Shown one piece after another: positions 7,098-13,564 of a stretch of 13,625 bases of DNA. Where the stretch lies: contig CAYSCX010000052.1 in NCBI GenBank assembly GCA_964429575.1, positions 1 through 13,625 of the forward strand, given 5' to 3'. Each line of letters starts with the position of its first letter. Position 1 is the stretch's first letter. The notes beneath the pieces were generated by a model. It saw nothing but the letters and a program-made list of their open reading frames with translations, was not told the origin of the DNA and made no database searches. Source of the DNA: CAYSCX01 sp964429575 (GTDB lineage Bacteria > Desulfobacterota > Binatia > Binatales > Binataceae). The translations under genes were made by a program, and so were the position numbers.

Positions 7098-7273
7098 TTC
7101 TGCATTCATCGAGTTTGGGGCGGGGGGCCGCGTTTGCCGCGCGGCGTGGCGTGTTCGACGCCCTGGGCGGCAGGTTGCCCCTGAGCAACTTGGGGTTGGC
7201 GCGCGATCCGAAGGTGCGCGTTACCGCCCATCCCCGCCCCGCCTCTGCGATTCTGATGGCTCGATGGGGGTGA
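7094..7273 (+). CDS. Short ORF of 59 codons at the site of missing head genes
   Basis: A GTG start overlaps the previous stop (GTGA) and the frame stays open for 59 codons with high-GC third positions. The product begins VILHSSSLGRGAAFAARRG and ends SAILMARWG, and is not recognised. The coupling suggests it is translated. It may be a real small gene or the remaining 5' part of a longer gene cut by a deletion, since head and tail-tube genes would be expected here. Confidence 0.4.
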   Translation: MILHSSSLGRGAAFAARRGVFDALGGRLPLSNLGLARDPKVRVTAHPRPASAILMARWG

Positions 7274-7420
7274 GGTACGAAAAAGGCGGAAAAGGGCGCA
7301 GCGGGCACCGGCGCAATATGCACGTTGTGTTTTGAGGTTGGAGGTGGAGGCGAGAGAGCCGTCAAAAACGCGGCCACGGGCATGCCGAAACGTGCGCGTT
7401 GGGGTTCTGGGGCGGATGGG
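7274..7420. other. Gene-poor stretch between protease group and tail genes
   Basis: This is the longest interruption in an otherwise gapless operon. It holds only tiny frames (for example ATG 7264 to TGA 7335, 23 codons), the purine-rich run GGTTGGAGGTGGAGGCGAGAGAG (7337-7359) and upstream in-frame starts (TTG 7325, ATG 7382) for the next gene. I see no convincing promoter or terminator. It may be a deletion scar. Confidence 0.5.
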
Positions 7421-7696
7421 ATGGCTAATGAAGCGTCGATATTGACCAGGGCGTGCGATGAATTGGTCGCCGCACTTCAAGCAGAAAGCGGCCCGCTGCT
7501 GGCGATCATCGAGTCGCTGTGGGCCATACGCCAGCTCACGCTTCCGCCCGCACGCGAGGCTGAAGTCGCCGCGGTTATGATCGTCGTCGCGAATCAGGTG
7601 CGCGCCTTGCCGAGCAAAGGAAGCATGCGATGCGCGGCCGACCGTTTCCGTCTGCTCGCCAAGGATCTCAAGACGGAGGCGCTGCGGAGCGCGTAG
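7421..7696 (+). CDS. Hypothetical 91-aa protein preceding the tape measure gene
   Basis: Not recognised by sequence. Its position immediately upstream of the tape measure gene is where tailed phages usually encode small tail-assembly chaperones (P2 E/E', lambda G/GT), so that role is possible. I see no slippery sequence or frame extension to support it. The protein is helical with a hydrophobic centre (LLAIIESLWAIRQL, then EAEVAAVMIVVANQVRAL) and a basic end. The ATG at 7421 (MANEAS) is preferred. Starts at 7382 or TTG 7325 would add low-complexity residues. The ribosome site is weak. Confidence 0.6.
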   Translation: MANEASILTRACDELVAALQAESGPLLAIIESLWAIRQLTLPPAREAEVAAVMIVVANQVRALPSKGSMRCAADRFRLLAKDLKTEALRSA

Positions 7697-7700
7697 AGCA

Positions 7701-9710
7701 GTGGCGATCAAGATTTTTGAGCTCGGCATTGTACTCCGCGCGATTGATGCGTTTTCCGCGCCGCTCCAGAAGCTTCAAGGCCAGCTGAACGGGGTCAACA
7801 AACAGCTCGAAGCGACCCAGGGGATGCGCGACGCCGGCAGCCAGATGCTCCGCACGGGCGCGATCGTAACGGCGATGGGCGTCGCTGGCGCAGTGGGGCT
7901 GGGCCTGCTGGCCAAGGGCTCGGCCGAGTTAGAGGACAGCTACGTGCGGATTGGCAACGCGCTCGGCGGCGTCGGGGAGCTTGAGAAAAAGCTCGGCCAG
8001 ACCAGGGAGTTCGTGCGCAAGCAATCAATCGCCCTCGGCTTTGCGCAAAACGAAATTGCGGAATCGATCGTCGAGGGACTCACGGGATTTTTGAAATATG
8101 ACCAGGCATTGGCGGCGACGGCGGTCGCGCAGAAAGTCGCCCGCGCGACCAGCAGTGATCTGATCGGGGTCACGAAGACGCTGACGATGCTGATGTTCAA
8201 CTTTTCCGACCAGTCCCTCGATGCGGCCACCAACGCGGAAAAATTGGGCGACAAGCTCACTGCAATCCAGACGGCGTTCAAATTTTCGTCGCTGGAGTCG
8301 CTTCAGGAGGGCTTAAAACAAGCTGTCTCGGCCGGCGTCGCCAAAGGCACGCCGCTCGACCAGCTGCTCGCATCGCTCGCCGTGTTCAGCGCCGCCGGCC
8401 TTCAGGGTCGCCAGGCGGGTACGGCGTTCGAGCAAACCATCAATTCGATCGCGAAGGCGAGCCGCGAGCTCGGCTTCAACGTCGTCACTACGAAAGACGG
8501 CTCGATTGACCTCTTCAAGACGCTGCAGGGAATCCAGGACCGATTCGGCGACATCGCCAAAAATCCGATGGTAGCGGAGCGCTTTGAAGAAGCCTTTGGC
8601 GAAGAGGCGTACGCGAAGATCGCGTTGTTGCTCAAGAACCTCGACCGCTTCCAAGCCGCCATGGAAGCTTCGCAAAACTCCGTCGGGAAGACCGCGGCGA
8701 CCGTCGAGCAACTCGGAACGCGCGGCACGCTCGCGTGGGAAAAATTCACGGCTACGATCGCCGCCATCAAGGAATCGTTCGGCGCGCAGGTGCTCGACGT
8801 GATGCGGCCGGTGTTGGAAGTCCTCACGCGGATGCTCGTTTGGGTTTCGGATTTCGCCGCAGCGCATCCGCCACTGCTCAAACTCGTTGCCTTCATGGCT
8901 GCGCTTACCGCGGCCGGGTTGATCCTCGTCGGAGTGCTTATCACTATCGGCGGCGCACTGTTGGTCCTTGGGAGCTATGGCATCGCGCTCGCCGGAGTGG
9001 CGGCGGCCGGCGCGTCTGCGGTCGGCGTCTTTCTCGTTCTCAGCGCGGCGGTGGCTGGGACAGTTGCGATCTTCTACTGGCTGGGATCGAGCATCGCCGC
9101 CGTGTGGAAGGCGCTCGCAAGTATCAGCTTCTCGGGTTTCTTCTCGGGTGTCTTCGAGAGCCTCGGGCAGGTCGGCGAGTTCCTGAAATCGCTTCCGCGG
9201 CTTGCCTTCGACGCGGGCATTGGCCTGGTCCAGTCGCTCATCGACGGCATCGAGTCCGGGATGGGCGCGCTGACCAAGGGCGTCGCCGGCGTCGCGAAGG
9301 CCGTGATGGACTATTTGCCGTGGCATTCGCCGGCGGACATCGGGCCGCTGCACGCTCTGAATCGCATCCGCCTGGTCGAGACCATTGCGGAGCGCATTCA
9401 GCCGGCGCCGATCATCGGGAAGATGCGGCGGCTCGCCGCATCCGTGGCGATCGCGGCGCCGCTCATAGCGGGGCCGGTGGGCGGCGGCGCGCTTGCTCCC
9501 AGCGGGGCTCGCGTTGCGCAGTCATCGATCACCATTCAGGCCGTGAACGTAACGAACCAGATCACGATTGCTGGTGCCGGCGCGAATGCGCAGGAGATCG
9601 TGCGGCGCATCGTCGAGGCGTTCGAGTCGGGAGACCAGCGGCTCGCGAAGCGTCTTGCGGATCTGTTGGAAGCTGAATTGGACAAGCGCTCGCGGCGGGA
9701 GTTTTCGTGA
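7701..9710 (+). CDS. Phage tail tape measure protein (TP901-type core)
   Basis: The 669-aa protein starts at GTG 7701, 4 bases after the previous stop. The N-terminus (IVLRAIDAFSAPLQKLQGQL) and the following helical region with ELEDSYVRIGNAL and ...AGLQGRQAGTAFEQTINSI are typical of the TP901-type tape measure core. A long hydrophobic stretch occupies about residues 390-466 and would help membrane passage of DNA. YLPWHSPADIGPLHAL (about 537-552) is the usual C-terminal HSPA-x-GP motif. The protein sets tail length. At about 0.15 nm per residue it would specify roughly 100 nm. It normally acts with tube, chaperone and baseplate proteins, none of which, apart from the hub encoded next, is seen here. 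Confidence 0.92.
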   Translation: MAIKIFELGIVLRAIDAFSAPLQKLQGQLNGVNKQLEATQGMRDAGSQMLRTGAIVTAMGVAGAVGLGLLAKGSAELEDSYVRIGNALGGVGELEKKLGQTREFVRKQSIALGFAQNEIAESIVEGLTGFLKYDQALAATAVAQKVARATSSDLIGVTKTLTMLMFNFSDQSLDAATNAEKLGDKLTAIQTAFKFSSLESLQEGLKQAVSAGVAKGTPLDQLLASLAVFSAAGLQGRQAGTAFEQTINSIAKASRELGFNVVTTKDGSIDLFKTLQGIQDRFGDIAKNPMVAERFEEAFGEEAYAKIALLLKNLDRFQAAMEASQNSVGKTAATVEQLGTRGTLAWEKFTATIAAIKESFGAQVLDVMRPVLEVLTRMLVWVSDFAAAHPPLLKLVAFMAALTAAGLILVGVLITIGGALLVLGSYGIALAGVAAAGASAVGVFLVLSAAVAGTVAIFYWLGSSIAAVWKALASISFSGFFSGVFESLGQVGEFLKSLPRLAFDAGIGLVQSLIDGIESGMGALTKGVAGVAKAVMDYLPWHSPADIGPLHALNRIRLVETIAERIQPAPIIGKMRRLAASVAIAAPLIAGPVGGGALAPSGARVAQSSITIQAVNVTNQITIAGAGANAQEIVRRIVEAFESGDQRLAKRLADLLEAELDKRSRREFS

Positions 9711-10720
9711 TGGGTGCCGTGGGCAAGCAGCATGTGCGCTCACCGCGCTGGACGCTGTTTTACCAGGGCACCAACATCACCGACCGCGTCTCGAAAATGG
9801 TAATTTCCATCACTTACACCGATGAGCTAAGCGCGCTGGCTGACGAGCTCGAAGTCGAGTTCGAGGATCGAGATCGCCGATGGCAGGGGCCGTGGTTTCC
9901 GACTGAGGGTGATCGCGCCAACTTGCAGATCGGCTACGAAGGCGAGACGTCGCTCAACGCCGGCGACTTCCGGGTCGACGAAGTCGAGTTGACCGGCCCG
10001 CCGGATGTGGTGCGAATGCGCTGCCTTAGCGCATACATCACGGAGAACCTGCGCGAGTCGCGCAGCGTGGCGTACGAGAGCGTGCGGCTGGTCGAGATCG
10101 CGGAGCAAATCGGCGCGCGCCACGGCTACACCGTCTTCGGCCTGCCACACGAACTCGATGTGAAGTTCGAGCGCATCACGCAGCACGCCGAGACCGACTT
10201 GGGCTTCCTGCAACGACTCGCGAGCCAGCACGATTATGATTTTCACGTCCGCGGCAGCCGGCTCGAGTTCGTCGCCCGGCCCGCACTCGAAGCGCGGCCG
10301 CCGGACTCCAAAGTCTCGCGTACGGAAGTCGAAAAGTTCAGCTTCAAGAGCCGCACGCGGCTAATCTACCGCGCGGCGGAAGTATCCTACTTCAACCCGG
10401 ACACCAAGCGGCTCGTCGTCGGACGTGTCGAAGCCGAACGGCCAACCACGAAGGCGGACACGCTTAAGCTCGCGGGGATGCGCGTGGAGAACGCCGGACA
10501 GGCGATGCTCAAGGCGGCGGGTGCGCTGAAGGAAGAAAATAGATTCGTCCGCCAGGGCAACCTGGTGCTGCCCGGTACGATCGAACTCCGCGCGGGGAAC
10601 AACGTACAAATCGGTGGCTTCGGAGTTTATGACGCGAAGTATCAGATTCTTCGCGCGCACCATCGGCTCGACCGGCAGAGTGGCTATACCACTGAAATAG
10701 AGGTTCGAATTGTCGCATGA
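9710..10720 (+). CDS. Phage late control D protein, tail hub (gpD/gp27/VgrG-like)
   Basis: The 336-aa protein belongs to the Phage_GPD family, which forms the hub at the tail tip under the baseplate. Family features are RWTLFYQGTNITDRV near the start, FEDRDRRWQGPWFPTEGD (about 50-67), and the signature ITQHAETDLGFLQRLASQHDYDFHVRG (about 161-187). The ATG overlaps the tape measure stop (TGATG) and follows GGGAG at 9697-9701. An in-frame GTG 3 bases earlier is also possible. In P2-type tails, genes U and X lie between tape measure and D. Here they are absent and the two genes abut. The length is normal for the family and the frame is intact. Confidence 0.9.
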   Translation: MGAVGKQHVRSPRWTLFYQGTNITDRVSKMVISITYTDELSALADELEVEFEDRDRRWQGPWFPTEGDRANLQIGYEGETSLNAGDFRVDEVELTGPPDVVRMRCLSAYITENLRESRSVAYESVRLVEIAEQIGARHGYTVFGLPHELDVKFERITQHAETDLGFLQRLASQHDYDFHVRGSRLEFVARPALEARPPDSKVSRTEVEKFSFKSRTRLIYRAAEVSYFNPDTKRLVVGRVEAERPTTKADTLKLAGMRVENAGQAMLKAAGALKEENRFVRQGNLVLPGTIELRAGNNVQIGGFGVYDAKYQILRAHHRLDRQSGYTTEIEVRIVA

Positions 10721-11010
10721 GTAAGAGCACTGCGACACAAACGATCGCAGTAGGGCATGAGGCCGCGCCGGAGCGGCTCGCTTATACGATACAAGAGGTC
10801 GCGCGCATGTTGGGCGTGCACTATCGCACGATCTATCGCGAGGTCAAGGCCGGGAGACTCGCGAGCACGCGGTTTGGCTCAGGGCGCGGCCGGCACCTCA
10901 TCTTGAGACGCGAGCTGGACCGCTATCTCACGGCGCACACCGGGACCGGTCGCGGTGCGACGCGGCGTCGACGGAGGGCGCGGGTCGCCGCAGTGAAAGC
11001 TCCACTGTGA
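10717..11010 (+). CDS. Excisionase/MerR-like HTH protein
   Basis: The 97-aa protein has an HTH_17-type domain at about residues 22-71: YTIQEVARMLGVHYRTIYRE, then VKAGRLASTRFGSGRGRHLI and RRELDRYL. An Arg-rich tail (about 79-89) probably adds nonspecific DNA contacts. It overlaps the hub gene by ATGA. Such proteins are excisionases or small regulators. With a DDE transposase and no integrase in the element, a regulatory role is more likely than excision. Confidence 0.8.
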   Translation: MSKSTATQTIAVGHEAAPERLAYTIQEVARMLGVHYRTIYREVKAGRLASTRFGSGRGRHLILRRELDRYLTAHTGTGRGATRRRRRARVAAVKAPL

Positions 11011-11318
11011 TGAGTGCTCGTCTAGTCATCCCGCCCCGAATCGCTGCCGGAATATCGCGGCAGCTCATCCTTGCATTCTGGCAGGACCTCGTCCGGCTCG
11101 GCGTGGTCGCGCGGCGCGGCTCAGCTCATAATCTGCATCACCTCATCAAATGCGAAACCGGTCGGGATTCGATCGAGTGGTTAGATCGGGACGCCGCGCG
11201 CAAGGTGATTCAAGCGATGAAAGGGATGAAAATAATAAAGAAGATGGAGGGGTTGAAGGCGTTGGAGGAGGTGGAGGCGTTGAAGGCGCGCGAGCGCGCG
11301 AAACTGATCAACGCCTGA
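11010..11318 (+). CDS. Stand-alone GemA C-terminal-domain protein
   Basis: The 102-aa protein aligns with the C-terminal part of the GemA-like protein at 11625-12431: RQLILAFWQDLVRLGVVARRGSAHNL here against RRLILALWHDLVELGVVAKHDAQRHL there, continuing through HLIKCETGRDSIEWL / NFIKRQTGVDALKWL. It lacks the N-terminal GemA domain. The tail is a charged repeat-like helix (MEGLKALEEVEALKARERAK), probably a coiled coil. The start overlaps the previous stop (TGATG); a GTG three bases earlier is an alternative. GemA of Mu alters host gene expression and DNA supercoiling. What a lone C-terminal domain does is unknown. Confidence 0.75.
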   Translation: MSARLVIPPRIAAGISRQLILAFWQDLVRLGVVARRGSAHNLHHLIKCETGRDSIEWLDRDAARKVIQAMKGMKIIKKMEGLKALEEVEALKARERAKLINA

Positions 11319-11632
11319 TGATGTCGCTTGAAACGGAAGAAGGAGCGCGCCGATTCGCGCGGCTCATCGCGGAGGAAGTTGTCGGCGCACTTCGCGGCGC
11401 GGCGGTTGCGCCGCCGCGAGAATATCTCACGTTGCAAGAGGCGGGCGCGCTGCTTGGCATTAAATCATACAATTTGGGTAAGCGGATCGCCGAGGGGCGC
11501 TTTGGCGCGGAGCAGGGAGTGCGCCTGCTCGGCGGGCGCATCTACTTGCACTGGCCAACATTTCAGGCACGGGGGCTCCGGCCTTACAAAACACGCGTCC
11601 TCACGAGGAAGCGGGAGCAAGCTCGTGATTAA
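11318..11632 (+). CDS. Second excisionase-like HTH protein
   Basis: The 104-aa protein starts at ATG 11318 inside TGATGATG, coupled to the preceding stop; ATG 11321 is equally possible. Residues about 35-82 form an excisionase-type HTH (YLTLQEAGALLGIKSYNLGK, then RIAEGRFGAEQGVRLLGGRIYLHWPTF). An acidic helix precedes it (ETEEGARRFARLIAEEVVGAL) and a basic tail follows. It differs clearly in sequence from the HTH protein at 10717-11010. Probably a small DNA-binding regulator. Confidence 0.75.
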   Translation: MMSLETEEGARRFARLIAEEVVGALRGAAVAPPREYLTLQEAGALLGIKSYNLGKRIAEGRFGAEQGVRLLGGRIYLHWPTFQARGLRPYKTRVLTRKREQARD

Positions 11633-12431
11633 AGGCAAAACCGGCAGTCGGCGCGCTGCGGATATCCCTGCGTCCAGAAAAAGCTTCGTCCTCGTGCTGT
11701 CGCTGATCTATATCGCGCAGAACCAACTCGGCCTGGATGTTGCCGCTTTTCGTGCGATTGTTAAGCGCATCACCGGGAAAGCTCGCAGGCCATCCGGGTT
11801 ATCTGTGGCGGACCTCGACGCGGATGAAAAGCTGGCGTTGGTCGCGGAGTTAGTGCGCCTCGGCTTCAAGCATAAGGCTTTGCACAGCTTGGCGTGGGCG
11901 CGGGTGAAACGGGGAGAAGGGTTGAACACGAAACACCCCAAGAAAGCCGCGCGCGGCGATGACCAGCGAACGAGCGAGCTGGCGAAAATCCACGTCGCGA
12001 AGAAGCAGCTTGCGCTCGACGACGATACCTACCGTGCGATAATCGAGCGCATCAGCGCAAAGTATCGCAGCGCGCCGGTGCGGTCGTCGGCCGCGCTCGA
12101 CCAAGACGAGCGTCACGAACTGCTCGCCGAGTTCGGGCGGCTCGGCTTCAAACCAAAGTCGCCGCGGGGCTGGCCCTGGGTCGATGATGATGATCCGCAG
12201 CGCCGGCTCATCTTGGCGCTTTGGCACGACCTGGTGGAGCTGGGCGTAGTCGCGAAGCATGACGCGCAGCGGCATCTGCGCAATTTCATCAAGCGGCAGA
12301 CGGGCGTCGATGCGCTTAAGTGGCTTGGGCCCGAGGACGCCACTAAAGCGATCGAGGGACTAAAGGCGTGGCGTGATCGGGAGGCCGCGAAGCGCGGGGC
12401 ACAAGACACACGAAGGAGAAAAAGGAGATGA
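11625..12431 (+). CDS. GemA-like regulatory protein with duplicated N-terminal domain
   Basis: The 268-aa protein starts at GTG 11625, preceded by GGGAG at the right distance and overlapping the previous stop by 8 bases. The GemA N-terminal domain (DUF1018) occurs twice: IYIAQNQLGLDVAAFRAIVK..(about 27-85) and IHVAKKQLALDDDTYRAIIE..(about 122-176), each ending in an ELVRLGFK/EFGRLGFK helix. A GemA C-terminal domain follows (about 189-240, RRLILALWHDLVELGVVAKH). Mu GemA is about 170 aa with one N-terminal domain, so this is an internal tandem duplication. Basic residues dominate the last 25 positions. GemA is an early regulator that normally precedes Mor, which it does here too, at the far right of the element. 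Confidence 0.85.
   Translation: MIKGKTGSRRAADIPASRKSFVLVLSLIYIAQNQLGLDVAAFRAIVKRITGKARRPSGLSVADLDADEKLALVAELVRLGFKHKALHSLAWARVKRGEGLNTKHPKKAARGDDQRTSELAKIHVAKKQLALDDDTYRAIIERISAKYRSAPVRSSAALDQDERHELLAEFGRLGFKPKSPRGWPWVDDDDPQRRLILALWHDLVELGVVAKHDAQRHLRNFIKRQTGVDALKWLGPEDATKAIEGLKAWRDREAAKRGAQDTRRRKRR
12348..12395 (+). repeat. 48-bp direct repeat, copy 1 (end of gemA-like gene)
   Basis: Encodes IEGLKAWRDREAAKR at the C-terminus of the GemA-like protein. Forty of 48 bases match copy 2, exactly 400 bases downstream. The two copies bracket the acidic-protein gene. Confidence 0.75.
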
Positions 12432-12751
12432 AGAGTTGGCTGATTGAAGCATTGTGCGACCCTGGAGACCCCGATGATCGAGCCCTAAACGACACACTAA
12501 CCATGCTTGCCGGTGATGGCGCTCTTCAGTGTTGGGCGTTCAACGATCCCGATCCAGCGGACCTTGAGCTTTGGGCAATCATTACGGTCGATGACGAGAA
12601 AACGCTTGACGAGTTGCGCTCGGCCGGATGGGAGATTAGCCTCGCCCCGCCAGGCATCTACTCGCCAAGCGATTGGCACGGCGTGGGCTGCATTGTGTTG
12701 TCCGAGGGCGGCAGGGTCGAAGACTGGGCAATGGTAGAATGGGCTGGGTGA
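12428..12751 (+). CDS. Highly acidic 107-aa protein, candidate cargo gene
   Basis: Not recognised. It has 22 Asp/Glu against 5 Lys/Arg, so it is strongly acidic in an element whose other small proteins are basic. It also has several Trp (LELWAII, GWEISLAP, SDWHGVG, EDWAMVEWAG). The start overlaps the gemA-like stop (ATGA) and follows GAAGGAG at 12412-12418, one of the best ribosome sites in the element. Its base composition looks less GC-rich than its neighbours. Copies of the GemA tail lie on both sides, suggesting it was inserted there. Small, very acidic phage proteins are sometimes DNA mimics or anti-defence factors. That is only a possibility here. Confidence 0.7.
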   Translation: MKSWLIEALCDPGDPDDRALNDTLTMLAGDGALQCWAFNDPDPADLELWAIITVDDEKTLDELRSAGWEISLAPPGIYSPSDWHGVGCIVLSEGGRVEDWAMVEWAG

Positions 12752-12813
12752 TTGAGGGGTTGAAGGCGTGGCGTGAGCGGGAAGCGGCGAAGCGCAACAA
12801 GCTTGATGCGTAA
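12739..12813 (+). pseudogene. Detached GemA C-terminal fragment
   Basis: A 24-codon frame encodes MGWVIEGLKAWREREAAKRN plus KLDA and then stops. IEGLKAWREREAAKR matches the end of the GemA-like protein at the protein level. Synonymous differences between the copies suggest separate histories, not a recent duplication. No GemA domain remains, so it is probably a remnant, though its start overlaps the acidic-protein stop and it could still be translated. Confidence 0.6.
12748..12795 (+). repeat. 48-bp direct repeat, copy 2 (GemA-tail fragment)
   Basis: This is the downstream partner of the repeat at 12348-12395, with 40 of 48 bases identical. It is the homologous part of the GemA-tail remnant. 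Confidence 0.75.
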
Positions 12814-12863
12814 GCTCATTTTGGGTAGTGATCGGGCCTACCTGGCGGAGGTGGGGTGCGCGG

Positions 12864-13196
12864 ATGCGGATGTTGGACGCCCTTGTGCGCGCGATCGGCG
12901 ACGAGGCGGCGAAAAAAATGGTCGGTGCCTTCGGAGGCATGCGGCTGTACGTGCCGGTGCGGGCGGCCGCCACGCATCGCATCGCGCGCGCGGTCGGGTT
13001 GGATGCGTTAGAAAGCCTGAGCCGGACGTTTGGCGGCGAGTATATCGACATGCCGCGACCTCGCGCGCGGAGCAAGATGGGCGAGCGCATCCTGGCGCTC
13101 TACCGCCGCAAGGGCCGCCATACCCTCAACGACATTGCGCGAGAAGCCGGGTGTAGCAGGAGCTTGGTGCTATACCATCTCCGGCGTCCCGGCTGA
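12864..13196 (+). CDS. Mor/C-type transcription activator
   Basis: The 110-aa protein fits the Mor family (Mu Mor 129 aa), which activates phage promoters with host RNA polymerase. Visible parts are AFGGMRLYVPVRA (about 22-34), LSRTFGGEYIDMPRPR (about 52-67), a helical spacer, and a C-terminal helix-turn-helix LNDIAREAGCSRSLVLYHL (about 87-105). The ATG at 12864 follows GGAGGTGGGG (12847-12856); ATG 12870 and an upstream GTG at 12828 are alternatives. It is the last gene of the operon. In Mu, Mor acts upstream of late genes. Here only the terminator and right end follow, so its target promoter is not obvious. Confidence 0.85.
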   Translation: MRMLDALVRAIGDEAAKKMVGAFGGMRLYVPVRAAATHRIARAVGLDALESLSRTFGGEYIDMPRPRARSKMGERILALYRRKGRHTLNDIAREAGCSRSLVLYHLRRPG

Positions 13197-13230
13197 TTGC
13201 CGATGCCCAGGCGAGATTAGAAGGGGAGCG

Positions 13231-13260
13231 ATCAAAATCCCAGGTAGGGATTTTGATTTT
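13231..13260 (+). terminator. Intrinsic terminator after mor-like gene
   Basis: ATCAAAATCCC (13231-13241) and GGGATTTTGAT (13247-13257) form a perfect 11-bp stem around the 5-base loop AGGTA, followed by TTT. It lies 34 bases after the last stop codon and would end the long rightward transcript before the right terminus. The U-tract is short but the position is apt. The symmetric stem could also work from the other side. Confidence 0.75.
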
Positions 13261-13543
13261 CGATTGCCGCCGTGCGCTAAAGGCGTTCCATTCGCGGCGG
13301 CTTCGATGAGCATCTGGCCGGCGCCCGCTCCGAGCGCATGGGTAGCTCGGCGGCGAGCAGCTCCATATGTCCTCGCCGGGAACATTCGATCGGCGAAGAT
13401 TGCGCAGCCGTTAAGGACCGGCTGTGATGCCCTCCCGTGCTGGCCGTTGGATAAGCGGTGCTAATCGCGTTGAGAGGCATCGGCGGCGGCGCAACCGTCG
13501 GCTGCCGCGCTATCGCCTGCGCTCACTTCGGCCTGCCCCTCAT
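13261..13543. other. Gene-free right end region
   Basis: No credible gene. Open frames on both strands here have no recognisable motif, no ribosome site and unlikely composition. A short inverted repeat CAGCCG-N8-CGGCTG lies at 13405-13424. No TGCCAGCAA site was found, so the left-end cluster is not mirrored here. The region may hold inner right-end sites or be spacer. Confidence 0.5.
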
Positions 13544-13559
13544 CTGAATAAGTGTCTCG
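13544..13559 (-). repeat. Subterminal right-end repeat, likely transposase site R2
   Basis: On the minus strand this reads CGAGACACTTATTCAG. Its core GAGACA-CT-TATTC (13546-13558) has the same 11 fixed bases as L1 and R1. It lies exactly 23 bases inside R1 in the same orientation, about two helical turns. This resembles the tandem right-end binding sites of Mu, where the left and right ends are also asymmetric. Confidence 0.75.
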
Positions 13560-13564
13560 TTTCG

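Noticed and set aside
8313..9353. Long leftward open frame of 346 codons opposite the tape measure gene
   Set aside because: Antisense shadow of the tape measure gene; charged low-complexity product with no family features.
12797..12822. Weak hairpin AGCTT-N7-AAGCT followed by CATTTT, as a terminator before mor
   Set aside because: The 5-bp stem is short and AT-rich, and the poor T-tract is interrupted. A terminator here would cut off mor unless it has its own promoter.
12803..12831. TTGATG-N17-TAGTGA as a promoter for the mor-like gene
   Set aside because: The -10 matches only the first two consensus bases; not enough to call.
13170..13480. Leftward open frames in the right end, considered as an IS remnant or cargo gene
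   Set aside because: No recognisable motif or ribosome site; they run through the terminator hairpin.
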